Positions 17,075 through 25,120 of a stretch of 53,486 bases of DNA are shown here, piece after piece (position 1 is the first letter of the stretch; every line of letters starts with the position of its first letter). Origin of the DNA: Lentisphaerae bacterium RIFOXYA12_64_32. GTDB lineage: Bacteria > Verrucomicrobiota > Lentisphaeria > Oligosphaerales > YB12-FULL-65-16. Made by a program: the position numbers and the translations under genes. Below the pieces are notes generated by a model, which ran no database searches, had not been told where the DNA came from, and was given only the letters and a program-made list of their open reading frames with translations. The stretch covers positions 1 through 53,486 of the forward strand of contig MHBL01000167.1 in NCBI GenBank assembly GCA_001803235.1. The letters run 5' to 3'.

Positions 17075-17848
17075 CTACAGCGCTGTCCAACCGCCGTCCA
17101 CGAGCAACGTGTGGCCGGTGATCAGATCTGCGGCGGGGCTGGCCAGGAACACGACCGCGCCGACGACGTCCTCGGGCTGGCCTACGCGCCCGAGCGGGAT
17201 CCGTTTCAGGAGGTCCTCGCGCAGCACGGGGTCATCGAACGTCGACTGCGTCAACGGCGTCAGGATAAAAGTCGGCCCAACCGCGTTGACGTTGATCTTG
17301 TACTTGGCCCACTCGAGGGCGAGCACGCGCGTCAGGTTCACGAGCCCGGCCTTGCTCGAGCAGTAGGCGGCGCGCTTGTAGTACCCGACCACGCCGTTCT
17401 GCGAGGCAATGTTGACGATCTTGCCGCCCGCGCCGCGGTGGACCATCTCCTTGCCCACGCGCTGCGAGAGGAAGAACACCCCCTTGAGGTTCACGTCCAC
17501 GACGCGGTCCCAGTCCTGCTCGGTGACGTCGAGCGCATCCTTCGGGATGTTGACCCCGGCGTTGTTGACCAGAATGTCGATGCAGCCCAGACCGCGAATG
17601 GCCTCGGTCACCAGCGCGTCAATGCTGGCCATGTCCGGCAGGCGCAGTGGCAGTCCGATGGCCTTGCGGTCGAGCGCACGGATGGCATCGCACACGGGTT
17701 CGAGGGACGCCATTTTCTCGGGCAGTTCGGTAACGACGCAGTCCCCGCCCGACTCCGCGACAGCCAGCGCCATGGCTTTTCCAAGGCCCGAGCCCGCGCC
17801 GGTCACCAGGGCGACCTTCCCGTCCAGTCTCATGCTCGGCAGCACCAT
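17075..17848 (-). CDS. Short-chain dehydrogenase/reductase (SDR)
   Basis: 257 residues of the classical SDR family. TGAGSGLG binds NAD(P), NNAG stabilises the fold, the catalytic Ser lies in IASQNG and the catalytic pair is in YCSSK. The C-terminal SPAADLITGHTLLVDGG is typical. An Asp/Glu at the end of beta-2 (VTELPE) suggests NAD preference. The start at 17848 has AAGGGGA 7 bases upstream; a longer frame is unsupported. It is first in the minus-strand operon, 136 bases before the dehydrogenase gene. Possible substrates are a sugar acid or 3-hydroxybutyrate; not resolved. Confidence 0.92.
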   Translation of the reverse strand: MVLPSMRLDGKVALVTGAGSGLGKAMALAVAESGGDCVVTELPEKMASLEPVCDAIRALDRKAIGLPLRLPDMASIDALVTEAIRGLGCIDILVNNAGVNIPKDALDVTEQDWDRVVDVNLKGVFFLSQRVGKEMVHRGAGGKIVNIASQNGVVGYYKRAAYCSSKAGLVNLTRVLALEWAKYKINVNAVGPTFILTPLTQSTFDDPVLREDLLKRIPLGRVGQPEDVVGAVVFLASPAADLITGHTLLVDGGWTAL

Positions 17849-18364
17849 GTCGCAGTCCCCTTTTCGATGTCTCGGGTTCCTCCGGTTCTCCTGTCGCGAC
17901 AATAGCGCCGTTGGGCGGGATTTCCAGCCCACTGGCCGCTGAGGAACAGGGCCTGACGCGTGGGGGTGACCGGCCTCGCGAGCCGTCGGCCTTGGTCAGG
18001 TTGGCCGCCGTTACGGGCGCGGTCCGCATTGCCGGTGCATATTACGGGAAGTGGGGGTATCCACTTGACGCAACGACCCCCTACGGCTCGTGGCTGCCAC
18101 TTCTCTCTGCGCCACCTGCCAGCTCGCCTGGCAGGAGCGAGTGTTCCGTGGCTACCGTCGGACGGCGGCTATTCTATCTTTTTCCGCCCGGCCGCCTGTC
18201 GCAGGCGGCCGGGCGGGGAGGAAAAGAGGCATGCATCGTGGTTGGCCGCTGAACCTGTTCACCTGCCGCGCGAGGCGGCAGGGGTCCGCGCCCCTACAGG
18301 TTGCGGTAGGTTGCGTCTTAAGTGGATACAAGTTAGAGACGCCATCTCAGACAGGAGGATCGCC
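17849..18364. other. 516-base divergent intergenic region
   Basis: Holds the divergent regulatory space between the SDR operon and the isomerase. Most of it is the TIR element at 18057-18329. 17940-18056 has no feature I can name. Long frames crossing this gap in the plus direction are extensions of the isomerase frame without a ribosome site. Confidence 0.5.
18057..18329. repeat. TIR-bounded non-autonomous element, ends GTATCCACTTGACGCAAC
   Basis: The left end GTATCCACTTGACGCAAC (18057-18074) is inverted at the right end GTTGCGTCTTAAGTGGATAC (18310-18329). Inside lies a 14-bp perfect hairpin (18185-18198 and 18202-18215, GCCCGGCCGCC core) flanked by T-rich and A-rich tracts. It also carries GAACCTGTTCACCTGCCGCG...GGCGGCAG, which recurs at 49296-49330. 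No open frame with gene features. The element lies in the divergent promoter gap between the SDR and the isomerase, close to both starts. Confidence 0.7.
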
Positions 18365-19258
18365 ATGCAACCCGTTCTGTTCTCGGTGAGTTATGCCGGA
18401 CTGTGGGGGCAAGCCAAGCTGTCGCTCGAAGAGTTCATCCCGCATGCCAAGGCCCTGGGGTATTCGGCCGTCGAGCTGATGGGCAAGCGGCCGCACCTGT
18501 CGCCGCTCGACTACCGGGGCAAGAAAGTCGAGGCGCTGGGGCGGCTGTGCCGTAAGCACAAGGTGCGCGTTGCCTGCGTCGCCGGGTATACGAACTTCAC
18601 CGGTGGCGCGGAAGCGGGCGAGGTGCCGTTCGCCGACATGCAGGTGCAGTACGTCGAGTCGCTCGCCGCGCTGGCGCGTGAACTGGACTGCGACCTGGTG
18701 CGCGTTTTCACCTCGTACGAGCGCAGCGACCTGCCCATGGCCGAACAGTGGAACCGCACCGTCCGCGCGCTCCAGGACTGCTGCGACCGCGCGGCGCCGT
18801 ACGGCGTCACCATCGGGATCCAGAACCACCACGACATTGCCGTGCACAGTCGCGCACTCGCCGAAATGCGCCGCGATGTCGGGCGTGCGAACTGCGCACT
18901 CATGCTCGATCCGTGGTCGCCGTGCCTGCGCAACGAGGAGCTGTTCGAGACGGCGAAAGGCCTGGCGCCGCAGGTCGTCTACACCACGCTGGCCGACTAC
19001 GTGCGGCTGCCGCGCTACCAGTACCAGCCGACGCTGATCAACTACCGCACCATCGACCTGGACCTGGTCCGCGCCGTGCCCATGGGTGAGGGCGACCTGG
19101 ACAGCGCCACGTTCATCAAGGGTCTGAAGGCAGGCGGGTTCGACGGCCCCATCGCCTACGAAATGTGCTCACCGCTGCGCGGCGGCGGCAGCGCCGAAAA
19201 CCTCGACCGCTGCGCGTGCCGCTTCCTCGAGTGGCTTGAGGCCAATGGACTGGAGTGA
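18365..19258 (+). CDS. Sugar phosphate isomerase/epimerase-like TIM barrel
   Basis: A 297-residue xylose isomerase-like (AP endonuclease family 2) TIM barrel. Signs are the hexad pattern SLEEFIPHAKALGYSAVELM, the GIQNHHD metal-binding strand, MLDPWSP and AYEMCSPLRG at the metal site, and the FIKGLKAGGFDGPIAYE end. Members isomerise or epimerise sugars and inosose-type compounds. The start at 18365 has a consensus AGGAGG 7 bases upstream. It is divergent from the CoA-linked operon, so it may act on the same growth substrate. No sugar can be named from sequence alone. Confidence 0.85.
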   Translation: MQPVLFSVSYAGLWGQAKLSLEEFIPHAKALGYSAVELMGKRPHLSPLDYRGKKVEALGRLCRKHKVRVACVAGYTNFTGGAEAGEVPFADMQVQYVESLAALARELDCDLVRVFTSYERSDLPMAEQWNRTVRALQDCCDRAAPYGVTIGIQNHHDIAVHSRALAEMRRDVGRANCALMLDPWSPCLRNEELFETAKGLAPQVVYTTLADYVRLPRYQYQPTLINYRTIDLDLVRAVPMGEGDLDSATFIKGLKAGGFDGPIAYEMCSPLRGGGSAENLDRCACRFLEWLEANGLE

Positions 19259-19319
19259 TCGGGGGAAGAACGAGGCCCGGCCGGGACCTCAATGCCCCCT
19301 CGTCAGAACCGGCACGGCC

Positions 19320-19474
19320 CAGGCTCGTAGTTCCGCGTTTACGCGGTCCGGGTAGCGCGTGGCGGGGACAGAAACCCGCAGGACCGTCACGCCTGGCAGT
19401 GACTGCGGCCGAAGGCACCTGCAGGGTGAGTCGACACGTTCCCCGGACCGCCTGAAGGCGGAACTACGAGCCTG
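19320..19474. repeat. Family D TIR element (CAGGCTCGTAGTTCCGC)
   Basis: 19320-19352 and 19442-19474 are inverted copies over 33 bases, differing mainly in the loop of a small GCGTTTACGC hairpin inside each arm. Similarity extends inward a further 10 bases (GGTAGCG / GGAACG). About 90 bases lie between. It sits in the convergent gap between the isomerase and the transglutaminase-like gene and may also act as a bidirectional stem-loop. Confidence 0.75.
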
Positions 19475-19500
19475 GTCTGTCGCGAGTCCCGGGCCAGGCC

Positions 19501-22077
19501 TCACTGCGCCGGTTTGACCTCGATTTCGAAAGCCTGCTCGGCGGCGGTTTTGCCCGCGGCCACCTTGAGCACGACGGGGTGCTTGCCGGCGGCGGCGGCT
19601 GGCGGTGTGCCAGTGATGCGGCCGGTCGCGGGGTCGACCGTGAGCCAGGCCGGTGACTTGTCCAGGGAGTAAGTCAGTTCCTCGCGGTCGTAGTAGGCGG
19701 CCTTGTACCCCGGCAGGCTGCGGAAGGCGCCAAGCGAGCGCAGCGCCGTCGGTTGGTACTCGAACGCCTGGCCCACGCGCGCCTGGGCCGCCGGCAGGGA
19801 GGCGAAGAACGGCCGCGGGGCCGCAGCGTAGTCAGACGCGCCGCTGCGGACTCCGCGCGCATCCACCGCCACGACGCGGTAGAAACACTTGTTCGCGTTC
19901 GGCATGGTCACGTCCGGGCCCGCCACCTTGAGTGACGTCTCCTTTGCCGTTGCTGCGAAGTTCGCGGGGGTCGGAACGTATTCGTCGATCTTCTGGCCGG
20001 TCTTGGCCTCGAATTCCGCCTCATCCTTGCAGAAGCCACGGCCCATGCGCACCTTGTACTCGACGTCGCTGATGGTGAAGCCCCTCTCGTCGCTGGCGTA
20101 GACACGGTACTCGGCCGGCGCGGCGCCCTGCGGGTTCGCTTCCCAAGTCAGCGTGACCGTGCCGGTCGCCGGGTCTGCCGCCGCCTGGACGTTCAGCGGC
20201 ACGCCGGGCGCGGCGCACGAGAAACTCGAAACCTTGCTCCACGGCCCCCACACACCGTTGGCGTCCTTGGCGCAGACCCGCCAGTAGTACGGAATGGCCG
20301 GGTTGAGCAGCCCGACGAACGGCGCCGTCCACTCCGTCTTGCCCTTTGAAGCGGTGTGCGAAACGAGCTTGTCGAAGTTCGGCGACACGACCCAGTGCAT
20401 GTCGGCAAAGACGCTGACCTGCACGCGGTAATCGGCGATGGCGACGCCGTCCGGGTGCGCGGGCGCCTTCCATTTCAAGGTCACCTGCGTGCCCTCGACG
20501 ACGGCGGCCTCGGCGGGCGTCTCGGGTTCGGGCGCGGCCGGGGGATGCCAGTTCGGGCGTTCGAGCCAGTTGTGCGTAATCCGCACGTTGCGCGGGCCCT
20601 GGGTCTCGTCCACGTACTCGATGGTGTTCTTGCCCGCTTCGAGTTCCGGCAGCGCCAGGGCCGACATCTGCAGGTCGGTGTCAAACGCGATCTGCTCGAC
20701 GGCGACATCGCCCGGGTTTCCGCCAGCGGTCATGTCGACGCGCACCAGGTAGGCGTACTGCGGCTGCTTCCGCGGCGAGAGTCGCTCGTCCAGAGCGATC
20801 TCGGCGTCGAGCACGCCCGTCTTGTCGCCCGGTGTCCAGACTTCGTCCCATGTCTTGCCGTCGCGCGACAGGCTCACGGCGAGGCGGTCGTTGGCGGCAG
20901 CGCGCTTGAACCGGGCCGTGATCTTGCCGCCCACGACCACGTATGCCGCGGCGATCCGCCACGTGGCGCTGGCTGGCTTGCCGGCGGCTTCCGGGGTGAG
21001 CCCTGCCGGCGCCGGTGCCGCCAGCGCGACCGCCTCGGCCATGCCGCGCCGCGCGACGTCCCTGGCCAAGTCCGGCTGGTAGCGCATCTTGCCGTTGCGC
21101 ATCTTGCTGTGAAACACCTCGCCCCAGATGGCCAGGTCGCCCTCACCGTCTTTGGTCCACTTGCCGTTCACCGCGGGCACTCCCGCCGTGTACTGCTTGC
21201 CGATGTGGTCCCAGCGCCACTCGAGCGATTCGCCCGGCCGCAGCGTGTAGGCCATGGTGTGCTTCGTGGTGCCGCCGTGCGAACCCTCGCGCTTCCCCTC
21301 GTAATTGAACAGCGACGCGGAGAACTCATCCGTCTGCGGGCTGTCCCCGGACAGAATGCCGTAGGTGTGCGTGCGCTTGATCAGGTCGTGGTCGCGCGAG
21401 ACCTTCTCTTCCGGGGCAATGGTCGCATTGTCGCGCTCCAGGTAGATGCCGTGCTCATCGCCGTCCATGAGGTGAAAGTCGCCATCGTAGAACACCTCGG
21501 AGACGCAGTGTCCGATCGGGTAACCGCGGCGCGTCTGCAGCCCGGCGGTCTTCCACACGTCGGCGATCACCTGCGCGTCGTCGCCGCACAGCGTGTACCC
21601 GTAGACGTTGAAAACCTTGACCGCGTCGTCGACCTCGCGACACCAGGTGCAGGCGTGGAAGCGGTGCTGGCGCGTGAACTCGTACACGGCGCGGGCCTTG
21701 TCCGCGTCCGTCTGCCAGGTCCCGACCGCGTCCCGCACGATCTCCTCGAGGTTCCGCCATTTGCGTTTCCCGTTCACCGTCAGCCACGGGTTGACCACGT
21801 CAGTGTCGCCGAGGTTCTCAAGCCGCACGAACCGGTTCGGCTGCCAGCCCTGAACGTACGCGGCATACCCGACCGGCATGCGCGTCATGACGCCGTCCAC
21901 GGCCGCGTCCATGACGACCTCGTACGCGTGCGGGCTGGCGGCGACCGCGACCTGCTGCTCCTTCTGGCGGTCGGTGGGCAGGTCGGCCCACGGCTTCATG
22001 GGCTGGCCCTGCAGCGCGGCAAACAACGGCTGGACCGTGGCGGCAAGCAGGAACAGGGACAGGCGTGGCGAGAACAT
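19501..22077 (-). CDS. Secreted transglutaminase-like protein with Fn3 and Ig-like domains
   Basis: 858 residues with a signal peptide (LSLFLLAATVQPLFA). Residues 115-215 look like a transglutaminase core: C164 in YTLCGDDAQ, H190 in IGHCVSE and D205 in HLMDGDEHG form a plausible Cys-His-Asp triad. Later parts include a beta-sandwich carbohydrate-binding-like domain, Fn3-type repeats (WKAPAHPDGVAIADYRVQV; YYWRVCAKDANGVWG) and a C-terminal putative-Ig (He_PIG) domain (PAWLTVDPATGRITGTP). The start at 22077 has GGAGGA 7 bases upstream. It is likely a secreted or periplasmic peptidase/amidase-like enzyme. Substrate is unknown. Confidence 0.82.
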   Translation of the reverse strand: MFSPRLSLFLLAATVQPLFAALQGQPMKPWADLPTDRQKEQQVAVAASPHAYEVVMDAAVDGVMTRMPVGYAAYVQGWQPNRFVRLENLGDTDVVNPWLTVNGKRKWRNLEEIVRDAVGTWQTDADKARAVYEFTRQHRFHACTWCREVDDAVKVFNVYGYTLCGDDAQVIADVWKTAGLQTRRGYPIGHCVSEVFYDGDFHLMDGDEHGIYLERDNATIAPEEKVSRDHDLIKRTHTYGILSGDSPQTDEFSASLFNYEGKREGSHGGTTKHTMAYTLRPGESLEWRWDHIGKQYTAGVPAVNGKWTKDGEGDLAIWGEVFHSKMRNGKMRYQPDLARDVARRGMAEAVALAAPAPAGLTPEAAGKPASATWRIAAAYVVVGGKITARFKRAAANDRLAVSLSRDGKTWDEVWTPGDKTGVLDAEIALDERLSPRKQPQYAYLVRVDMTAGGNPGDVAVEQIAFDTDLQMSALALPELEAGKNTIEYVDETQGPRNVRITHNWLERPNWHPPAAPEPETPAEAAVVEGTQVTLKWKAPAHPDGVAIADYRVQVSVFADMHWVVSPNFDKLVSHTASKGKTEWTAPFVGLLNPAIPYYWRVCAKDANGVWGPWSKVSSFSCAAPGVPLNVQAAADPATGTVTLTWEANPQGAAPAEYRVYASDERGFTISDVEYKVRMGRGFCKDEAEFEAKTGQKIDEYVPTPANFAATAKETSLKVAGPDVTMPNANKCFYRVVAVDARGVRSGASDYAAAPRPFFASLPAAQARVGQAFEYQPTALRSLGAFRSLPGYKAAYYDREELTYSLDKSPAWLTVDPATGRITGTPPAAAAGKHPVVLKVAAGKTAAEQAFEIEVKPAQ

Positions 22078-22867
22078 GTCTGGCTCCTCCGAATTGACGT
22101 GCCCCAGAATCAACCCGCTGGATACTGGGTTCAAAGTACCGCGACGCCATGGCGGAAGCAACCCGACGCCACAAGGAAAGGTGATGCGTCAGCGCCCCCG
22201 GGGCGGCAGACCGCCCGGTCATACCAAGGTGAAACTGGCAACGACGCTCCCAGAGCCCGCGAGGACGCGGGCGCTCCAAAGTCAGCCCCCCGTGCCAGTC
22301 CCTGGAGCGCCCGCGTCCTCGCGGGCTCCCGGGCCCCTTCAGTTTCATGGTACCCCACGACTTCAAACTCGCGTTTTCTGGCAGACTTTGTGACGATCGC
22401 AACGACGCATTTCGAGTGTCGGGGGGGCGGACTTCAGCAATCAGCAATCAACGATCAGCAATCGGCGTCGGTCTTGGTTCCGGCTACGCCGGGTTAGGAG
22501 TGGCGGGTGGGAAACGCACCGCAACGGGCATCCGGCCGAGCCGTCCCGCCCGACGGGCGGGATGAGGGAGCGGTTTCTGGGAGGCCGCTTGCTCACACGC
22601 GCGGCTCGGACAGAAGCGCACCCGCCACTGACGCATCACCCCTTGGGGGGCGGCGTGGGGTTTGTATTTTTCGCCCGCAGGGGTTAGCTTTGACTATCCG
22701 ATGCTGCCGGTGGAAATCGCGGTTCTGGTGTCTGCGACCGCGTCCGATGTCCAGCCGTTTCGGTCGTTGGACAGGTGCATCTTGTTCCGCCTGCTGTTGT
22801 GCTTGGGTCTTAGCAGCCGTGCACGACAGCGTGCGCAGGCCGGTTTGAAACGACGGAGGAAATGGCC
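22078..22867. other. 790-base intergenic region dominated by a repeat
   Basis: Divergent gap between the transglutaminase-like gene (-) and tatA (+). 22180-22642 is a complete family A element. 22643-22867 holds G-rich sequence, a small TTGACTAT-containing stretch near 22689 and the tatA ribosome site. No gene. Confidence 0.6.
22180..22642. mobile_element. Family A MITE-like element, complete copy 2
   Basis: Bounded by GGTGATGCGTCAG (22180-22192) and its inverse CTGACGCATCACC (22630-22642). It contains modules seen elsewhere: 22200-22345 matches 3443-3607 inverted, 22360-22500 matches 49345-49490 inverted, and 22510-22640 matches 38244-38350 inverted. It has AATCAGCAATCAACGATCAG words near 22437. 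No open frame with gene-like properties, hence non-autonomous. Confidence 0.82.
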
Positions 22868-23122
22868 ATGGGTATTGGGTACCAGGAGTTGTTGCTGATC
22901 TTCCTGATCGTGATGCTGGTCTTTGGCGGGAAGAAGATCCCGGAACTGGCCCGCGGCCTGGGCCGTGGCATCAGCGAATTCAAGAAAGCACGAGACGGGA
23001 TCGTCGACGAAATCGAGAAATCTGCCCCTGAAGCCACCGCCGGTGAGAGTAAGCCTGGCGGGACCGCCACGACCGCGGCGGCGAAACCAGCCGGTGACGC
23101 CACCCCGCCGGCAACGTCGTGA
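22868..23122 (+). CDS. tatA: Sec-independent translocase protein TatA/TatE
   Basis: 84 residues: a short N-terminal membrane helix ([21 protein letters not shown]), an amphipathic helix ([18 protein letters not shown]), then a low-complexity Ala/Pro/Thr tail. This is the TatA layout; TatA oligomers form the pore of twin-arginine transport. Two in-frame ATGs exist (22862, 22868). GGAGGA at 22855-22860 is 1 base before the first but 7 before the second, favouring 22868. No tatB or tatC is in the window, so partner genes are elsewhere. Confidence 0.92.
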   Translation: MGIGYQELLLIFLIVMLVFGGKKIPELARGLGRGISEFKKARDGIVDEIEKSAPEATAGESKPGGTATTAAAKPAGDATPPATS

Positions 23123-23188
23123 CCTCGACCGCACCGCGCACCAGCTTGGCCGTCCTCGCCTTCACCACCCGCTCTCGGGCTGGCGTAC

Positions 23189-23848
23189 TCACGGTTTGAC
23201 CAAGACCGCGCCGCCCTGGATATCGGCGATCAGTTTGGTCCGGGACGAGTGGCCGGCCACGTGACTGTCGACATAGAGCAGGATGGGGCGGGCCATGTGC
23301 CGGTAGCTGATGCGGTCCCAGCCACCCCACGTCAGGAAGCCGGAGCCTTCTGAGTACATCCCGGCGGCCAGGTCGATGTCGAACAGGATCATGGTCTTGT
23401 CGGGCTGCGTGATGCTCTTGAGCTTGCGCGGCTTCATGCCCGAGAGCTGGACGTGACACAGGTCGTACGCAATCCCGTAGCCGCCGAAAACACCGCCGAA
23501 CGTCCACAACGTGCCGTCCGTCCAGACTTTAGTCGGGTCGGCGGTCGGGCAGATGCAGGTTTCGCGGACGCCAATGTACGGGTGCAGGCTCTTGACCCAG
23601 CGGTGGTAGCCGGGGTCGGTCGGGCTGTGCGGCACTACGTACTCGTCGTATTCCTGTAAGTACATCGCGACCGCGTACCCGTGCTGCTTCAGGTTGCCCA
23701 CGCAGAGCACCGACTTGGCGCGCGCCTTGGCCTGCTGCAGCGACGGCAGCAGCAGCGAGGCAAGGATGGCGATGATCGCAATCACCACCAGAAGTTCGAT
23801 CAGCGTGAATTGGATGACACGGTGGCGACCCGAATTGCGTGTCTGCAT
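23189..23848 (-). CDS. Prepilin-type secreted protein (pseudopilin, H-X9-DG/DUF1559-like)
   Basis: 219 residues. The type IV prepilin signature [15 protein letters not shown] begins near residue 14 after a basic leader and would be cleaved by a prepilin peptidase. The membrane helix is followed by a soluble C-terminal domain with WxSxG-like elements and [11 protein letters not shown] near the end, as in the H-X9-DG domain family common in Lentisphaerae and Planctomycetes. AAGGA lies 5 bases before the ATG. A second member is at 48123. Likely an envelope or secreted structural protein; function unknown. Confidence 0.88.
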   Translation of the reverse strand: MQTRNSGRHRVIQFTLIELLVVIAIIAILASLLLPSLQQAKARAKSVLCVGNLKQHGYAVAMYLQEYDEYVVPHSPTDPGYHRWVKSLHPYIGVRETCICPTADPTKVWTDGTLWTFGGVFGGYGIAYDLCHVQLSGMKPRKLKSITQPDKTMILFDIDLAAGMYSEGSGFLTWGGWDRISYRHMARPILLYVDSHVAGHSSRTKLIADIQGGAVLVKP

Positions 23849-24216
23849 GACGGTCCTTCCGTTCCGCGTTGGCCGAAACTCTCCCGCGAACCATATTGCT
23901 TGTCTCGCAATAGTCTTTAGTCCTCGGGAAGGTTCTCGACAAGGTTTGGCATAGCGACAATTATGAGACGATTGGTAACTTCCGCGCGCGACATGCTCAG
24001 ATTCCAGAGCTTCAGGCTTCAGGCGTTGGGTTCAGGGGCGGGTGCCCACAGCCAACCCGCTGGTCCGCGACTCCCGATACCTCCCTGACACCTGAACGCT
24101 GAAACCTGAGACCTCTCACGATGCGCCGTTTCGCAGACATCGTGCCAATATAGCTTGCGCCGGGTGAGAAGGAAAACCCGTGCACCGCACTGCGCGAGCC
24201 TGTATAGTACCGGGCC
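23849..24216. other. 368-base divergent intergenic region
   Basis: Divergent gap between the pseudopilin and the phosphatase. 23930-23985 is AT-rich for this genome. 24010-24035 and 24083-24118 contain GCTTCAGGCTTCAGG and CCTGACACCTGAACG words of the degenerate repeat class. No gene. Confidence 0.5.
24203..24208 (+). promoter_or_regulatory. Possible -10 element very close to a start codon
   Basis: TATAGT preceded by TG, centred 11 bases before the ATG at 24217. If used, transcription would begin at or near the start codon and the mRNA would be leaderless. No good -35 is seen and there is no ribosome site in the normal place (the nearest purine tract is GAAGGAAAA, about 40 bases upstream). 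Confidence 0.3.
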
Positions 24217-24867
24217 ATGGACATACTCCTCATTCGTCACGGTGATCCGGACTACACCAACGACACCATTACGCCGACGGGCCGCCGCCAGGCCGAACTG
24301 CTGTCCCGTCATCTGCTCGACGCCGGGATCACGCATCTGTATTGCAGCCCCATGGGGCGAGCCCGCGACACCCTGCGCCCGACGGCGGAGAAGCTGGGCC
24401 TGCCTCACACCGTTCTGCCGTGGCTGCGCGAACTGAACGGCTGCTACGACGGCAAGCACTGGTGCTGGAGTCTGCCCGGGGCGGAGAGCCTGGACCTGCC
24501 ACAAGTACCCGACGCCTCGACCTGGCACACCTTTGAGCCGTACGGTCCGCACATGCAGAAAGTGCAGGACGAGCTGGGCCAGCAGTTCGACGCGTTCCTG
24601 GCGCAACTCGGGTACGTGCGCGAAGGGCTTCGCTATCGGGTCGAGTGCGAGAGCCGCGACGTGCTCGCTTTCTTCTGTCACGCGGGCCTGAGCCTGACGC
24701 TGCTCGGGTACCTGTTCCGCTGGCCCCTGCAGCTGGTCTACTCGCACCTGTCCTACGACCCAACTGGCGTGACGCGCCTGACGTGGGAAACCTGGCAGGG
24801 CTACGCCGTGCCGCGCGCCAAGACCATCAACGACCTGGCTCACCTCGCCCGCCCGGGGACCGAGTGA
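24217..24867 (+). CDS. Histidine phosphatase family protein
   Basis: 216 residues of the phosphoglycerate mutase-like histidine phosphatase family. RHG at residues 7-9 (LLIRHGDPDY) supplies the phosphorylated His, CSPMGRARDT has the conserved Arg, and FFCHAGLSL has the second catalytic His. Broad substrate class; no specificity is visible. It lacks a clear ribosome site, and a TATAGT 8 bases before the ATG raises the possibility of a leaderless transcript. Confidence 0.9.
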   Translation: MDILLIRHGDPDYTNDTITPTGRRQAELLSRHLLDAGITHLYCSPMGRARDTLRPTAEKLGLPHTVLPWLRELNGCYDGKHWCWSLPGAESLDLPQVPDASTWHTFEPYGPHMQKVQDELGQQFDAFLAQLGYVREGLRYRVECESRDVLAFFCHAGLSLTLLGYLFRWPLQLVYSHLSYDPTGVTRLTWETWQGYAVPRAKTINDLAHLARPGTE

Positions 24868-24933
24868 GGCGAGGGCCGACGCCGACATGCCGGCCGAGTT
24901 GACGACGGCGGCATGTGCGGGGACCAGGAAACA

Positions 24934-25052
24934 ACGCTTTGAGGACGTGGAGCAAGGCTCCGGCCTTGCTGTCTCAGCCCCGATTCGCACCGGGCGGACG
25001 ACCGGCGCGGGGGACCGCAAGGCGGGAGCCTTGCCCTACTTCCCCAAAGCGT
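24934..25052. repeat. Family C TIR element, copy 1
   Basis: Left arm ACGCTTTG...GCAAGGCTCCGGCCTTGC (24934-24970) is inverted at 25014-25052 (CCGCAAGGCGGGAGCCTTGCCC...CAAAGCGT). It is about 119 bases long. Beyond the right arm, up to about 25101, similarity to the copy at 42694-42787 continues (GATCCACG..., TGGCTTGATGGGCACGCC), so the repeated unit may be larger than the inverted ends. Confidence 0.7.
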
Positions 25053-25120
25053 GGATCCACGACGTTGACCGACACCACCGTCGATGGCTTGATGGGCACG
25101 CCCTCCGTCCCGGGAGGCTG

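Noticed and set aside
17960..18364. N-terminal extension of the isomerase frame
   Set aside because: It reads through a TIR element; AGGAGG before the ATG at 18365 defines the start.
22180..22642. Insertion sequence with its own transposase
   Set aside because: No open frame in any copy has transposase features; too short, so treated as non-autonomous.
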